Positions 1 to 9,312 of a DNA stretch of 64,000 nt are shown in pieces. The stretch comes from Leptolyngbya sp. PCC 7375 (GTDB lineage: Bacteria > Cyanobacteriota > Cyanobacteriia > Phormidesmidales > Phormidesmidaceae), in contig NZ_JH993797.1 in the NCBI RefSeq assembly GCF_000316115.1, positions 4,760,486 to 4,824,485 on the forward strand, given 5' to 3'. A program made the position numbers and the translations under genes. How positions within the stretch are numbered: position 1 is the first letter of the stretch; the number at the start of each line of letters is the position of its first letter. The notes under the pieces were generated by a model that worked only from the letters and a program-made list of their open reading frames with translations, ran no database searches and was not told the origin of the DNA.

Positions 1-546
1 ATTGTCATGACCACCACAGAGCTGTTACTAATGTTCTCTTGGGGCTTTGCCTATGCCGCTGCCATGCGTACGGGGCATAAAATCGGGGCGGGGGCACCGC
101 GAGGGGCTCGACAGGTGGCCCATGCTAACCTGCTCATGAATTTGGTGTTGGTTATGGTGCTGGCAATTCCGCTCTGGTTTTTGCCCCAAACCATTGCCAG
201 TTTTTATCTGGACGTGAACTTACCAGAGAATGCCGAAACTGTGACTATTGCAGCCACCCTGTTTAAAGTGGGTGTGGTATTTCAAATTGCCCAGGGGATT
301 CGTTTGATCAGTGCGGGAACATTGCAGGGACTGAAGGACACCCATCTGTTGGCAACGGTAGATGTGTTGGCCCATTGGGGCATTGGCATTGGTCTAGGCT
401 ATGTGATCGGACAACTGCTGGGGTGGCAAGGCATTGGTCTGTGGTGGAGTTTGGCCTTGGGGCAGCTGATCGCAGCCATCGTGCTAACACAACGGTTTCA
501 GCAATTGATCTCAGTACGTATTCCCTGTATTTCACCTCAAGAATAA
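1..546 (+). CDS. MATE family efflux transporter, C-terminal part (cut by window start)
   Basis: The frame is open from base 1, so the true start lies outside the window. The visible residues read as the C-terminal half of a multidrug and toxin extrusion (MATE) transporter, which uses an ion gradient to export organic compounds across the inner membrane. Several hydrophobic helices are visible (around LLLMFSWGFAYAAAM, LLMNLVLVMVLAIPLWF and LIAAIVLTQRF). The AMRTGHKIGAG segment near the start and the later VVFQIAQGIRLISAGTLQG segment match the repeated helix pattern of the second MATE half. Substrate cannot be inferred. It ends in TAA at 544-546, with a short hairpin directly behind it. Confidence 0.85.
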   Translation: MVMTTTELLLMFSWGFAYAAAMRTGHKIGAGAPRGARQVAHANLLMNLVLVMVLAIPLWFLPQTIASFYLDVNLPENAETVTIAATLFKVGVVFQIAQGIRLISAGTLQGLKDTHLLATVDVLAHWGIGIGLGYVIGQLLGWQGIGLWWSLALGQLIAAIVLTQRFQQLISVRIPCISPQE

Positions 547-547
547 G

Positions 548-572
548 TGTCTCTGTCTCAGCACTAGAGACA
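548..572 (+). terminator. hairpin after the MATE gene
   Basis: TGTCTCT (548-554) pairs perfectly with AGAGACA (566-572) around an 11-base loop, starting two bases after the stop codon. No T-run follows, so this is only a weak intrinsic-terminator candidate or a 3' stabilising stem. Confidence 0.3.
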
Positions 573-761
573 ATCCTTACCCAAGTGGATTCAGGGGCGT
601 CATGTAAGCTTGTGGGCCGAGTTTGAGATTGTGTATACGTTAGGGACATACCGACGCCCACCCTTTGATGTCAGCCGAAGAAACCTCAAACATGTGTAGC
701 TAAGAGCCTGGACTATAGGTCGTTCAGCGATAGAATCATCATCGTTCCTATACGCTGATCC

Positions 762-2648
762 ATGGTTCGACGTACTCTACTTGCCAGGTATTTTGGTTGG
801 TTAATCGTCCTCGGGGTTTCGGGTGCTTGCATCCCTCAACCAGAGCTTGCCGAGGTGCCAGCACCAGCGCCACCGCCACTCATTCTGGATAATGGTAGAC
901 CCAATCTAATGCCATTACCGACAGCGCAGGAAACCTGGCAATGCGAGGTAGTTGTCATTGGTGGCTCCCTGGGGGGTGTGGCAGCGGCTTACCATGCCAT
1001 GGAGGCTGGGGCGACCACCTGTTTGATCGAGCTGACGCCATGGCTAGGGGGGCAGATCAGTTCTCAAGGTGTATCAGCGATTGACGAGTCCTTGGCCATG
1101 CGGGCGGACCAAAACTTTTCGGCTAGCTGGCAGGCCTTTAAGCAAGAAATTGCTCAGCAGACGGTGACTTTACCGGAGTGGACAGGTAAGGGGAGCGTTG
1201 CTGTAGATGATGTGAACGCCTGCTGGGTAGGCAAACTCTGCTTTGTGCCCGAGGCTGGTGCGGCGGCAGCCCAAGCACATTTAGAAAATGTTTTATCCCA
1301 GTCCCCTGAGAGTCGCTGGCAGACACAAACAGCCTTTAAGGGAGCCACCTTTGATGACAGCGGTCAGGAGATTGTTGCCATTCATGCTGTGCGGCGTATT
1401 CCCAAGGGCTCAAACTACATCCCCACAGGTCGATTTTCCCAAGCGCTGGCTAGCTGGTATTCTTGGTCAGCTGATGCCACCTTTGAGAAGGTTTCCCTAA
1501 GGTTAGAACCGCCATCGGGTCAGCGGATGATGGTCATTGATGCCACAGATACGGGGGAGTTTGTAGGGTGGGCAAATCTACCCCATCGATTGGGGTCAGA
1601 GGCTCAAACAACCACTGGGGAGGCTAACGGTTCAGAAAGAGATAATCCGGCCTGTACCCAAGCCTTTACGTATCCTTTTGTTATTGCTCTAAATGACGAT
1701 GATGGCAAGAGTCTGACTGCGTTAGAGCAAATGTTGCAACAATATCCACCACTCTATGGAGCCCATGAGCACGAGAAACAATTTGAGATGGAGGGATTTC
1801 CCTTTTTTACAGGACGGAGCTTTTTTAACTATCGCCGGATTGTGAGTACCACCCGCAATGATCCCTTTCGAGCCACACCTGTGCTGGGTGATATGATGAT
1901 GGTGAACTGGAATCGTGGCAATGATTGGACTTGGATGGATCCTCCGCTGATTTTTACGGCAGATCAAATTCAAGAGAGTGGCCAACAACAGAATTGGTTG
2001 GGCGGCATTTCGGTAATAGCCTTGCGCCATGGTGAGGACCATGCGCTTTTATTTGCTCGCTGGTTACTAGAAACTCAGTCACAACCAGGATTCCCGTTGA
2101 GCTATTTGATGGGAGATGAGGCCTATATGGGCACGCAGTCGGGATTAAGTTTGGTGCCCTATATCCGTGAAGGTCGGCGGATTTTAGGCCGTTCTGCCTA
2201 TGGGGATGAGACTTTTCTCATGCGTGAGGCTGACCTGCGAACAGATCAAGTCGGTGGTCGTGATTTTACGCCAACAACGGTAGCGGTCACCCATTATGAC
2301 ATTGACATTCATGGCTGCCGTTATCGCAATGGCGCGCCTTCGTGGGAAGCGGGTAGTGCTCCGGCAAAGGAGTTTGTTGTACGTCCGGTACAGATTCCGT
2401 TAGAGAGTATGATTCCTCAGGAGGTTAATAATCTGCTAATGGGTGGCAAGAGTCTTGCTGTGAGTCATATTGTGAATGCGGTGACGCGGGTTCACATTAG
2501 TGAATGGGGGGTGGGTGCAGCAGCGGGAACTACCTCCGCATGGCTGATTAACCGTCCTAACCTGACAGCTGCCGATATTGTTGAACAAGGGTATATGGAT
2601 GAACTACAAGAGCAGATATTAGAACAGGGGCTGTGGCTGACTTGGTAG
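762..2648 (+). CDS. FAD-dependent oxidoreductase, exported or lipoprotein-like
   Basis: The 628-residue protein belongs to the FAD-dependent oxidoreductase superfamily (Pfam FAD_oxidored type). A hydrophobic N-terminus (YFGWLIVLGVSGAC) ends in a Cys in a weak lipobox, followed by a Pro-rich linker, so it is probably exported and perhaps lipid-anchored. The dinucleotide-binding fold starts near residue 63 with VVVIGGSLGGVAAAYHAM and an acidic residue (LIEL) at the end of strand 2. The C-terminal part carries NNLLMGGKSLAVSH and WGVGAAAGTTSAWLI, typical of the second FAD-contact region of this family. Substrate is unknown. It has its own 215-bp upstream gap and is convergent with the RTX gene; a strong inverted repeat lies between them. 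Confidence 0.85.
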   Translation: MVRRTLLARYFGWLIVLGVSGACIPQPELAEVPAPAPPPLILDNGRPNLMPLPTAQETWQCEVVVIGGSLGGVAAAYHAMEAGATTCLIELTPWLGGQISSQGVSAIDESLAMRADQNFSASWQAFKQEIAQQTVTLPEWTGKGSVAVDDVNACWVGKLCFVPEAGAAAAQAHLENVLSQSPESRWQTQTAFKGATFDDSGQEIVAIHAVRRIPKGSNYIPTGRFSQALASWYSWSADATFEKVSLRLEPPSGQRMMVIDATDTGEFVGWANLPHRLGSEAQTTTGEANGSERDNPACTQAFTYPFVIALNDDDGKSLTALEQMLQQYPPLYGAHEHEKQFEMEGFPFFTGRSFFNYRRIVSTTRNDPFRATPVLGDMMMVNWNRGNDWTWMDPPLIFTADQIQESGQQQNWLGGISVIALRHGEDHALLFARWLLETQSQPGFPLSYLMGDEAYMGTQSGLSLVPYIREGRRILGRSAYGDETFLMREADLRTDQVGGRDFTPTTVAVTHYDIDIHGCRYRNGAPSWEAGSAPAKEFVVRPVQIPLESMIPQEVNNLLMGGKSLAVSHIVNAVTRVHISEWGVGAAAGTTSAWLINRPNLTAADIVEQGYMDELQEQILEQGLWLTW

Positions 2649-2688
2649 CAGTAATGCTGATGGCGTCGACATCACTCAAATTACTTGA

Positions 2689-2738
2689 AGCCCCAAGCAA
2701 AGACATCAGCGAAGAAGGCATCTGTTCTGCTTGGGGCT
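2689..2738. terminator. bidirectional stem between convergent genes
   Basis: AGCCCCAAGCA (2689-2699) is perfectly inverted as TGCTTGGGGCT (2728-2738), an 11-bp GC-rich stem with a 28-base loop. It lies exactly between the stops of two convergent genes (2648 and 2768). There is no T-run on either side, so the terminator assignment rests on position and stem strength. Confidence 0.5.
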
Positions 2739-2767
2739 CTGACTATCTACTAGTAGGATTCAGGCAA

Positions 2768-4747
2768 CTATGCCTGAATGACAAAATCATTTGCCTCCAG
2801 CGTGGGTGCGCCTTCAATAGTGGCGAACTGAGCACCGTTACCAAAGCCATCTTCAGTGCCGTTCGGGTTGTAATATAAATTCCCAGTGTCAGCACCATAG
2901 ATAATTAAGGCATCACTTAGAGCTGCTTCTTCAACGCTGTTGACCACTGCAAACTCATTAGCAGACAAGGTACCACCAACTGCGCTGGTTAACTGGGCAA
3001 ACACAGTGACATCTAGAACAATGCCATCGATGGCCTCGAAGTTTTGGATTTGATTTGTACCAATGTCAGCTGCATTGAACGCCGCACCAGTATCAAACCC
3101 AAACAGGTCAGCACCGTTACCACCAATGAGAATATCGTTGCCTGCGCCACCAATCAGTAAGTCAGCACCATTACCACCAATCAAGATGTCATCACCTGCA
3201 CCACCAATGAGAATATCGTCGCCGTCGCCACCGTCAGCGGTCACCGGGGTCAACGTACCGCTAGCATTCAGGAAGTCATTGCCAGCGCCACCGGAGAACA
3301 ACACAGACTGAACAGCACTACCCGTTAAATCACCAATGGTTAGAGAGTCATCACCGCCTTGACCATTGATCTCAAATTGTTCAATGCCTTCGTTAGTGAG
3401 GGTAAAGAGACCCAGATTAAGACGATTGAAGATAGCTTGACCGTCTACTTGGCTGAGATCAAACTCATCACCGGCTCCGTCTGCGCCATTGACTTGAGTC
3501 ACGTCAAAGCCTAAACCACCGTTGATTAGGTCGCTGCCGTCACCGTTATTCCAGATAAAGCGATCGTCACCCTCTTCCAAATAGGCTATATCATTTCCTC
3601 GCTGGCCCACGACAATATCATTACCGGCCCCCGCAAAGAAGGTGTCTACGGCAGAGCCACCTAGCAACAGGTCATCACCATCACCACCGAAAGCTTCAAT
3701 GGTAGTGGAGCTATTACGGGCATCTAGCGTATCGTTGCCATCACCACCTGAAAAGACAACTTTTTGCACATCACTACCGGTGAGATCGTTAACTGTCAGG
3801 GAATCGTCACCGCCTTGGCCATTGATCTCAAACTGCTCGATTTCTTCGTTAGTGAGGGTAAATAAGCCCAGATTGAGGCGATTGAAAATAGCTTGACCAT
3901 TTTCTTGACTGAGGTCAAACTCATCGCCTGCGCCATCGGCACCATTCACCTGGGTGATATCAAAACCAGCGTCGCCGTCAATAAAATCACTGCCATCACC
4001 GTTGTTCCAGATAAAGCGATCATCGCCGCGCCCAAGATAAGCCGTATCATCGCCACGCTGGCCCACAACAACATCATCGCCAGCACCACCATGGAAGGTG
4101 TCTTCAGCAGAACCACCTTGCAATAGGTCATTGCCATTACCACCGCGTGCTTTAATTTCTGTAGAGCTTTCACGGGCATCTAAAATATCGTTGCCATCAC
4201 CACCAGAAAAGACAACTTTTTGCACGTCACTGTCAGTGAGGTCACCCACCGTTAGCGAGTCATCACCACCTTGGCCATTAATCTTAAATTTCTCAATACT
4301 CTCATTGGTTAGGGTGAATAAGCCCAGATTCAGACGGTTAAAAATAGCTTGACCATTAGCCTCAGTGAGCTCAAACTCATCTCCCGGCCCATCGGCACCG
4401 TTGACCTCAGTTGTGTCCTTGCCTGCCCCACCATTAATAAAGTCGCTACCATCGCCGTTGTTCCAGATAAAACGGTCATGTCCTGAGCCTAAGAATGCAA
4501 CATCATTGCCGGTTTGACCAACAACTGTATCATTACCTCCCCCGGCGAATACTATGTCAGTGCCAGCGCCACCAAGAATAGTGTCATTGCCATTGGCACC
4601 AAAAAAGATATCGTCTTGGTCACCTCCTTGAAAGTTGTCGTCACCATTACCACCAATGAAGATATCACCTAAATCTTCAATCTCGGGTGCATTTTCAAAT
4701 ATGTTGCCAACAATCTGGTTAACAAGAAGAGCTAGAAAAGCGTTCAT
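2768..4747 (-). CDS. RTX-type calcium-binding repeat protein
   Basis: This 659-residue acidic protein is rich in GGxGxD nonapeptides (GGNGDDNF, GGAGTDIV, GGDGNDIL), which bind Ca2+ and fold as parallel beta-rolls after secretion. It has no Sec signal, so type I secretion is inferred. Three modules of 152 residues (456 bp) each carry FIWNNGDGSD, a VNGADG segment and RLNLGLFTLTNE; the FIWNN codons recur near 4463, 4007 and 3551. The C-terminus (NLYYNPNGTEDGFGNGAQFATIEG) resembles the conserved tail of many cyanobacterial RTX proteins. The start at 4747 is chosen because AGGAG lies 8 bases upstream; an in-frame ATG at 4789 has no such site. Likely a surface or matrix protein; no enzymatic domain is visible. 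Confidence 0.85.
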   Translation of the reverse strand: MNAFLALLVNQIVGNIFENAPEIEDLGDIFIGGNGDDNFQGGDQDDIFFGANGNDTILGGAGTDIVFAGGGNDTVVGQTGNDVAFLGSGHDRFIWNNGDGSDFINGGAGKDTTEVNGADGPGDEFELTEANGQAIFNRLNLGLFTLTNESIEKFKINGQGGDDSLTVGDLTDSDVQKVVFSGGDGNDILDARESSTEIKARGGNGNDLLQGGSAEDTFHGGAGDDVVVGQRGDDTAYLGRGDDRFIWNNGDGSDFIDGDAGFDITQVNGADGAGDEFDLSQENGQAIFNRLNLGLFTLTNEEIEQFEINGQGGDDSLTVNDLTGSDVQKVVFSGGDGNDTLDARNSSTTIEAFGGDGDDLLLGGSAVDTFFAGAGNDIVVGQRGNDIAYLEEGDDRFIWNNGDGSDLINGGLGFDVTQVNGADGAGDEFDLSQVDGQAIFNRLNLGLFTLTNEGIEQFEINGQGGDDSLTIGDLTGSAVQSVLFSGGAGNDFLNASGTLTPVTADGGDGDDILIGGAGDDILIGGNGADLLIGGAGNDILIGGNGADLFGFDTGAAFNAADIGTNQIQNFEAIDGIVLDVTVFAQLTSAVGGTLSANEFAVVNSVEEAALSDALIIYGADTGNLYYNPNGTEDGFGNGAQFATIEGAPTLEANDFVIQA

Positions 4748-5299
4748 GGTGTGTTCTCCTATAAGTTTGTAGATGAAAGAAGTGAACATCTCTTAAAAAA
4801 ATAGTCAGCAGACTCAACTGGACCGCAGGTCAAAGCACCAAGGCAGTTGTTGTGAATATTTTTAGGAAGAGAAGAGTAAAAACAAACGTATGCTTAGAGT
4901 CCATGGCCAGGCAAGAGCTAGAGCCTGGCAGGAACAGAATTGACACTCAGTTATAGATACGAATAATGCTCAAGATTGGATGAGATTAAAATTGAGGGCG
5001 TTTGAATGGGTCAAAACATTCTTGGAGATTGTTTGACGGCGATCTAATACCCTCAAGTACACCATTACACCAACAGAATATAATAGTGCGAATCCAGCCA
5101 TCATCTTCGTAACAACAATAACTTGTCTGTTTGACTATTAATACGAATGAGGTTGTGGATTGGATGAAAGTTTTTTTGATTTATCTTAAAAGCCTTGACC
5201 CTAATACCCGATGGCAGAAAATTGGCAGCTATTTCATCCACCCAGCGACCCATCGACTCACCCCCCATCTGATAGTGGGCAAACTGACGCCACAGAGCA
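4748..5299. other. intergenic, no convincing gene
   Basis: This AT-rich 552-bp gap lies between the divergent 5' end of the RTX gene and the 3' end of the anti-sigma gene. It should hold the RTX promoter. Two overlapping open frames (5101-5358 minus, 5131-5595 plus) read into or over the anti-sigma gene, have low-complexity or frame-shadow composition and were not accepted. No strong repeat or hairpin was seen. Confidence 0.5.
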
Positions 5300-6037
5300 C
5301 TAGGTGGTTGCAGCAACAATTGGGCCAGTGGGCTGAGCGGGTAAATCGGCGGGTTCAACCGTTACGATCACGTCTTGTACCCAGGGCCTGGATTGATAAA
5401 CCGGGGGCATGGGCAACGTGGCGAAGACCGTGCCGTCTGGAGTGGTTTGAAATACACCGCAGGGAATATATTTGCCCTGGTAGTTTACCCACAGAGCATA
5501 GGTTTGATTGTCCGCTAGGGGCGATAGGTTTTCAAATGCGATCGCAGCCTGTAATTCATCTGTATCCACAATCATGTTGCCAAATGTATCGATAGCATTA
5601 TCGGTCCCGGCAAAGTCATAAAAGCGTGTGGAGGGCTGTTGCAAAATGAGCTGAGCCTGCTGTGCGGGCATCACGGCTAACAAATCCTGCTGTAGCTGTT
5701 GATTGGCTAGCCGTAAACGATGATTACTCATACCCAACGATAGGGATAACAGCGTTGCGCCAGCGGCCAATGCGCCTAGTATCCAGGCTAGGGGTAAGCG
5801 GTGCGATCGCACGGGCCTATTTTCCCCAGCCAAGACCGCATCCCTTAAACGCTGAGGCGGCTGCATCATTGGCAGCTCATCAAGCATGAGGCCAACAGTT
5901 TTCTCAAGACGATTCACCTCTACCTGCAGTTCAGGCTGTTCTGCAACTAGACGGGCAAATTCATCAGCTTCTTCGGCTGAGAGATTACCAGCCACATAGT
6001 CAGCTGCAAATTCATCCAATTTTCGTTCAGAAGCCAT
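5300..6037 (-). CDS. anti-sigma factor with RskA-type C-terminal domain
   Basis: The protein begins with a helical sigma-binding region (ERKLDEFAADYVAGNLSAEEADEFA). A single membrane helix follows (LPLAWILGALAAGATLLSLSLGM), then a periplasmic domain with ALWVNYQGKYIPCGVFQTTPDG and VIVTVEPADLPAQPTGPIVA, the pattern of anti-sigma-K C-terminal domains. It should hold the adjacent ECF sigma factor at the inner membrane until a signal triggers its release. The start at 6037 (MASERK) is an ATG; an upstream in-frame TTG at 6058 would add seven residues. It lies 36 bp downstream of the sigma gene, so the two form an operon. No zinc HxxxCxxC motif is present. The inducing signal is unknown. Confidence 0.85.
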   Translation of the reverse strand: MASERKLDEFAADYVAGNLSAEEADEFARLVAEQPELQVEVNRLEKTVGLMLDELPMMQPPQRLRDAVLAGENRPVRSHRLPLAWILGALAAGATLLSLSLGMSNHRLRLANQQLQQDLLAVMPAQQAQLILQQPSTRFYDFAGTDNAIDTFGNMIVDTDELQAAIAFENLSPLADNQTYALWVNYQGKYIPCGVFQTTPDGTVFATLPMPPVYQSRPWVQDVIVTVEPADLPAQPTGPIVAATT

Positions 6038-6073
6038 AGGACAGAAATAGGTAATCAATCAAAGAGGAATCAG

Positions 6074-6667
6074 CTAATCGACCAGATCTTGCAACGTGCC
6101 TTTGAGCTTGAGTAAGCCCTGACGCATGCGCGACTTGACGGTCCCTAAAGGTATATTCGTATGATTAGCAATTTCGGATTGACTAAATCCATGATAATAA
6201 GCTAACCATAGAAGCTCACGTTGTTTTTCAGGCAAGTTTTTTAGCGCTGCCCGTACCCGCTGGGAGCGTTCTCCCAATGAGGCTTGCTCCACAGGTAGCG
6301 AAAAGGCAGCCACAGGTTGCGACTGCTGGGGCACCATACCTTTAAGAATCCGTCGTCGGATGCTGCGGGAACGCACTCGATCAATGGCTCGATTCCGGGT
6401 AACGGTACTCAAAAAACGACTAAGGGCACTACGGGTTGGGTTATAGGTTTGTTTTTGCCAGAGGTTCAGAAAAATTTCCTGGGTCAAGTCTTCGGCTTCT
6501 GGTCCATTATTTAAAATCCGAAATGCAACGGTATAGACCAATCGCGAATAGCGATCATACAAAACGGCCAGTGCTGATTTATCCCCCTGCTGTAGGGCTA
6601 CAAACAATGCTTCATCTGTGGCGTCTCCCCAATCTGGAGATTGACTTTCGGGACGTTCAGAAAGCAT
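6074..6667 (-). CDS. ECF-type RNA polymerase sigma factor
   Basis: The 197-residue sigma-70 family protein has region 2 (ALAVLYDRYSRLVYTVAFRIL, EDLTQEIFLNLWQ, SRFLSTVTRNRAIDRVRSRS) and region 4 (LPEKQRELLWLAYYHGFSQSEIA, IPLGTVKSRMRQGLLKLK). Regions 1.1 and 3 are absent, as expected for group 4 (extracytoplasmic function) factors. It is followed by its anti-sigma partner, which makes an envelope-stress or secretion-related regulon likely. It may be related to cyanobacterial SigG, but the sequence alone does not settle that. The 240-bp gap upstream separates it from the kinase gene and should contain an autoregulated promoter. Confidence 0.92.
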   Translation of the reverse strand: MLSERPESQSPDWGDATDEALFVALQQGDKSALAVLYDRYSRLVYTVAFRILNNGPEAEDLTQEIFLNLWQKQTYNPTRSALSRFLSTVTRNRAIDRVRSRSIRRRILKGMVPQQSQPVAAFSLPVEQASLGERSQRVRAALKNLPEKQRELLWLAYYHGFSQSEIANHTNIPLGTVKSRMRQGLLKLKGTLQDLVD

Positions 6668-6907
6668 GGGCGAGGAACCAATAAAAGGTAAATATATGAA
6701 CCTGTCTTCAAAAGCACTGCTCTATATAAATTAGAACACCTTTCAGCACAATACGTGGATGGCTGCCTTAAGCAACTATCCAGTATGAGTACGGCAATTA
6801 ACCTGATTTGGATGTGCTTTGGCGGCAGAAATTTTAAAAATCCAGCGTTAGTAAAACTGATTCTTCCCTGCATCAACAACAGTCCCCATCTTAATATCAG
6901 AATTCGT

Positions 6908-8617
6908 TCAGCCTACTTTGACAATGGGCAATGTAAACCAAAACTCTGCCCCTTGATTGGAGAACGATTCCACACCAATATGCCCGCCATGGGCCTCAAC
7001 GATTTTGCGGCAAATATATAGACCCAGGCCATACCCATCTACTGAGAACTGGCTCTCTCCACGGGCATAGATTTCAAATAGCTCCTGACTTTTGGCAGAG
7101 TCAATACCCATGCCATTATCCATCACCGCGCATCGTACCATTGATGGATCTTCGTCCCAAATGCTGGCGGTTAAGGTAATGGCGACGCCTTTGGGATTGT
7201 ACTTTAGGGCATTATCAATTAGATTTTCGAATACTCGTCTGAGTTGGCAGAAATCTCCATAGACCCGTGGTACATCAGACGATACGTGATTGCTTATGTT
7301 GGCAGCGGACAACGTCTGTTTGGTCCCATAGAAGAATCTCAAATCTTCCGTTAACTGCCGCAAGTTTACATTGTCTTTCTGTAGAGAGATGCGCCAAATA
7401 TCAGACGATTGCACCTCCATCAGGGAATTCATAAGCTTAAGCTGGCGATCGCAACTTTGCTGAATCATAGAAAGCGCCTTGGGTTCTATCACAATGGATG
7501 GTTGCTGAGTCGAGGCATGGGTTTTTGCTTTAGATGAGCGAAAAATAATGCCCTGCACCAGATTGGAAATACCCATAACCAAGTTCCGCAGGTCATGGTT
7601 CATCGCATGGGCATAGGTCTGTAATGCGTCTTGGATAGTTTTGCGATCGCGCATTTCCTGCTCTAGCGATTGGGTGCGCTCCTGAACCGCTAGCTGTAGA
7701 TCCTGCTCACGGCGACTAAGCACATAAATCATGTATTGAAATGAGCGAGCCAGCTGCCCCGGCTCATCCTGCCTCAGGGTTAATTTTTCCAGATGTTGAT
7801 CTTGTGGGAAGACATCTTGCTCTGACGTAATAGAACAGCTACTCACAGCCTTTGCCGTATTGGTTAGGATCTTGAGCGGCTTCACCACCGTGCGCCACAG
7901 CAACAGGTTCACTACGACAAAAAAGGCACCCAGTGTACCCAAGAGAGTTTTGGTTACCGTCCATAGGTTCTGACGACCGCGATCGAAAATAATATCTGCA
8001 GGCACATAGACCATCTGGGCTGCCACAACATCATTAAGTTGCCAGCCAAAGCCATTGCGATCGCCATACATATTCACAAGATATTCAGGTGCCTCACTAA
8101 CCTTGCCATGGCACTCTAAACAACTGACATCGCTCATGACTAGAGGCTGCGCCATATAGAACAGCTTCTTGCCATCCAAAAAACGATAGCCAGAAAGACC
8201 CTGCGACTCAGACGTTACAAACTGCTGTAGTTGACTAAAAATATCAGTCTCAAAGGCATCTGCTAGATCGGTAGGATTAGTAGGATTTGGGGTTGCCTCT
8301 TTATACAAAAAATCTTCCAGCAGCTCATCTTGTTGCTGAAAGTCAGCAAAAATAGTTCTAGCAGCAAAATTTGGGATACTTTCCTGGATAAAGAAACCCA
8401 TATCACTACTCTCTTTTAGCACTGGCTGCACATGATCGCGAGTGTAATCACGAACTGCTTGCATGCCAGTCAGCACAATTTTTGCTCGTTCTTTTACGGC
8501 TTGCTCAGCATGGGCATTGAGGTGCTGCGAAAGCATAGCTATAGTAGAGCCGCTAACCAACAGCCAAACCAAAAATAGAAATAAACTAAACTTTGCCCAG
8601 AGGTTCCAACGCATCAT
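6908..8617 (-). CDS. membrane histidine kinase with haem-type CxxCH sensor domain
   Basis: The 569-residue kinase starts with a membrane helix (about residues 10-29). A periplasmic Tll0287-like/DUF3365 domain follows, containing CLECH (Cys166, Cys169, His170), a c-type haem attachment motif. A second membrane helix (about 222-244) leads to a HAMP-like linker, a coiled coil, a dimerisation helix with HDLRN (His341 as phospho-acceptor) and a HATPase domain with NLIDNALKYNPKG and GLGLYICRKIVEAHGG. It should sense redox state, gas or a small ligand through a covalently bound haem and phosphorylate the regulator encoded 23 bp upstream in the same operon. Haem attachment is predicted, not shown. 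Confidence 0.88.
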   Translation of the reverse strand: MMRWNLWAKFSLFLFLVWLLVSGSTIAMLSQHLNAHAEQAVKERAKIVLTGMQAVRDYTRDHVQPVLKESSDMGFFIQESIPNFAARTIFADFQQQDELLEDFLYKEATPNPTNPTDLADAFETDIFSQLQQFVTSESQGLSGYRFLDGKKLFYMAQPLVMSDVSCLECHGKVSEAPEYLVNMYGDRNGFGWQLNDVVAAQMVYVPADIIFDRGRQNLWTVTKTLLGTLGAFFVVVNLLLWRTVVKPLKILTNTAKAVSSCSITSEQDVFPQDQHLEKLTLRQDEPGQLARSFQYMIYVLSRREQDLQLAVQERTQSLEQEMRDRKTIQDALQTYAHAMNHDLRNLVMGISNLVQGIIFRSSKAKTHASTQQPSIVIEPKALSMIQQSCDRQLKLMNSLMEVQSSDIWRISLQKDNVNLRQLTEDLRFFYGTKQTLSAANISNHVSSDVPRVYGDFCQLRRVFENLIDNALKYNPKGVAITLTASIWDEDPSMVRCAVMDNGMGIDSAKSQELFEIYARGESQFSVDGYGLGLYICRKIVEAHGGHIGVESFSNQGAEFWFTLPIVKVG

Positions 8618-8640
8618 TGAGGGCGCTTATATTTTAGATT

Positions 8641-9312
8641 TTACGCAGTTTGCAACGTGTCTAAATTAGTTGTGTTAACCCAGATTGCTAACTGTGTACG
8701 ATCTCTTAAACCTACTCGATTTAAAATATTACTAACGTGATTTTTAACGGTTTTTTCAGCGATGTGGAGCGTTTGAGAAATCTCTCGGTTATTGGCACCT
8801 GTTGCAATCAGCTTTAAAACCTCCCGTTCCCGTGGAGTCACCCCCTTCCAATCGCTCACAACTTTAGCAGGTTGAGGAGATTTCAGATGTTGATGCAGTT
8901 TTGGACCCATTGTAGGATCAAATTGCATATATCCTTTGTGGGTACTTTGGATAATATGGATAAAATCTTCAGGGGGTATGTTTTTTAACAGATAGCCTGA
9001 AGCACCTTGCTGAATTGCATCATGTAGATGATGATCGTCTGTAGACGTTGTTAAAATTAGGACTTTCACATCAGGTGCCAACTGACAGATCTTACCTGTT
9101 GCAGTTACACCGTCCATCATAGGCATACCGATATCCATGAGGACAAGATCTGGTTTTAACTGTTGAGCCTTTTCAACGGCTTCCTGGCCATTAGAGGCTT
9201 CGCCCACAATTTCTATCGCCGCTTCGCATTGCAAAATGGCACTGAGGCCATAGCGAATAATATCTTCGTCATCTGCAAGTAGGAGCCGAATTGGACTTTG
9301 TGAACTCGCCAT
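8641..9312 (-). CDS. NarL/LuxR-family response regulator
   Basis: The receiver domain begins with RLLLADDEDIIRYGL and contains the phospho-acceptor Asp in LVLMDIGMPMMDG plus the conserved Thr/Lys positions (LILTTS, YLLKNIPPE). The C-terminal LuxR-type HTH is clear (VTPREREVLKLIATGANNREIS, KTVKNHVSNILNRVGL). It precedes the haem-motif kinase with only 23 bp between them, so it is the cognate output regulator and probably a transcription factor. The start is uncertain: MASSQS at 9312 has an AAGG about 8 bases upstream and gives a normal length; in-frame ATGs at 9330 and 9417 would extend it. Its targets are unknown, but the divergent RTX gene is an obvious candidate. Confidence 0.88.
   Translation of the reverse strand: MASSQSPIRLLLADDEDIIRYGLSAILQCEAAIEIVGEASNGQEAVEKAQQLKPDLVLMDIGMPMMDGVTATGKICQLAPDVKVLILTTSTDDHHLHDAIQQGASGYLLKNIPPEDFIHIIQSTHKGYMQFDPTMGPKLHQHLKSPQPAKVVSDWKGVTPREREVLKLIATGANNREISQTLHIAEKTVKNHVSNILNRVGLRDRTQLAIWVNTTNLDTLQTA

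Noticed and set aside
5101..5595. Overlapping open frames on both strands near the anti-sigma gene end
   Set aside because: They overlap the confident anti-sigma gene and show no family resemblance.
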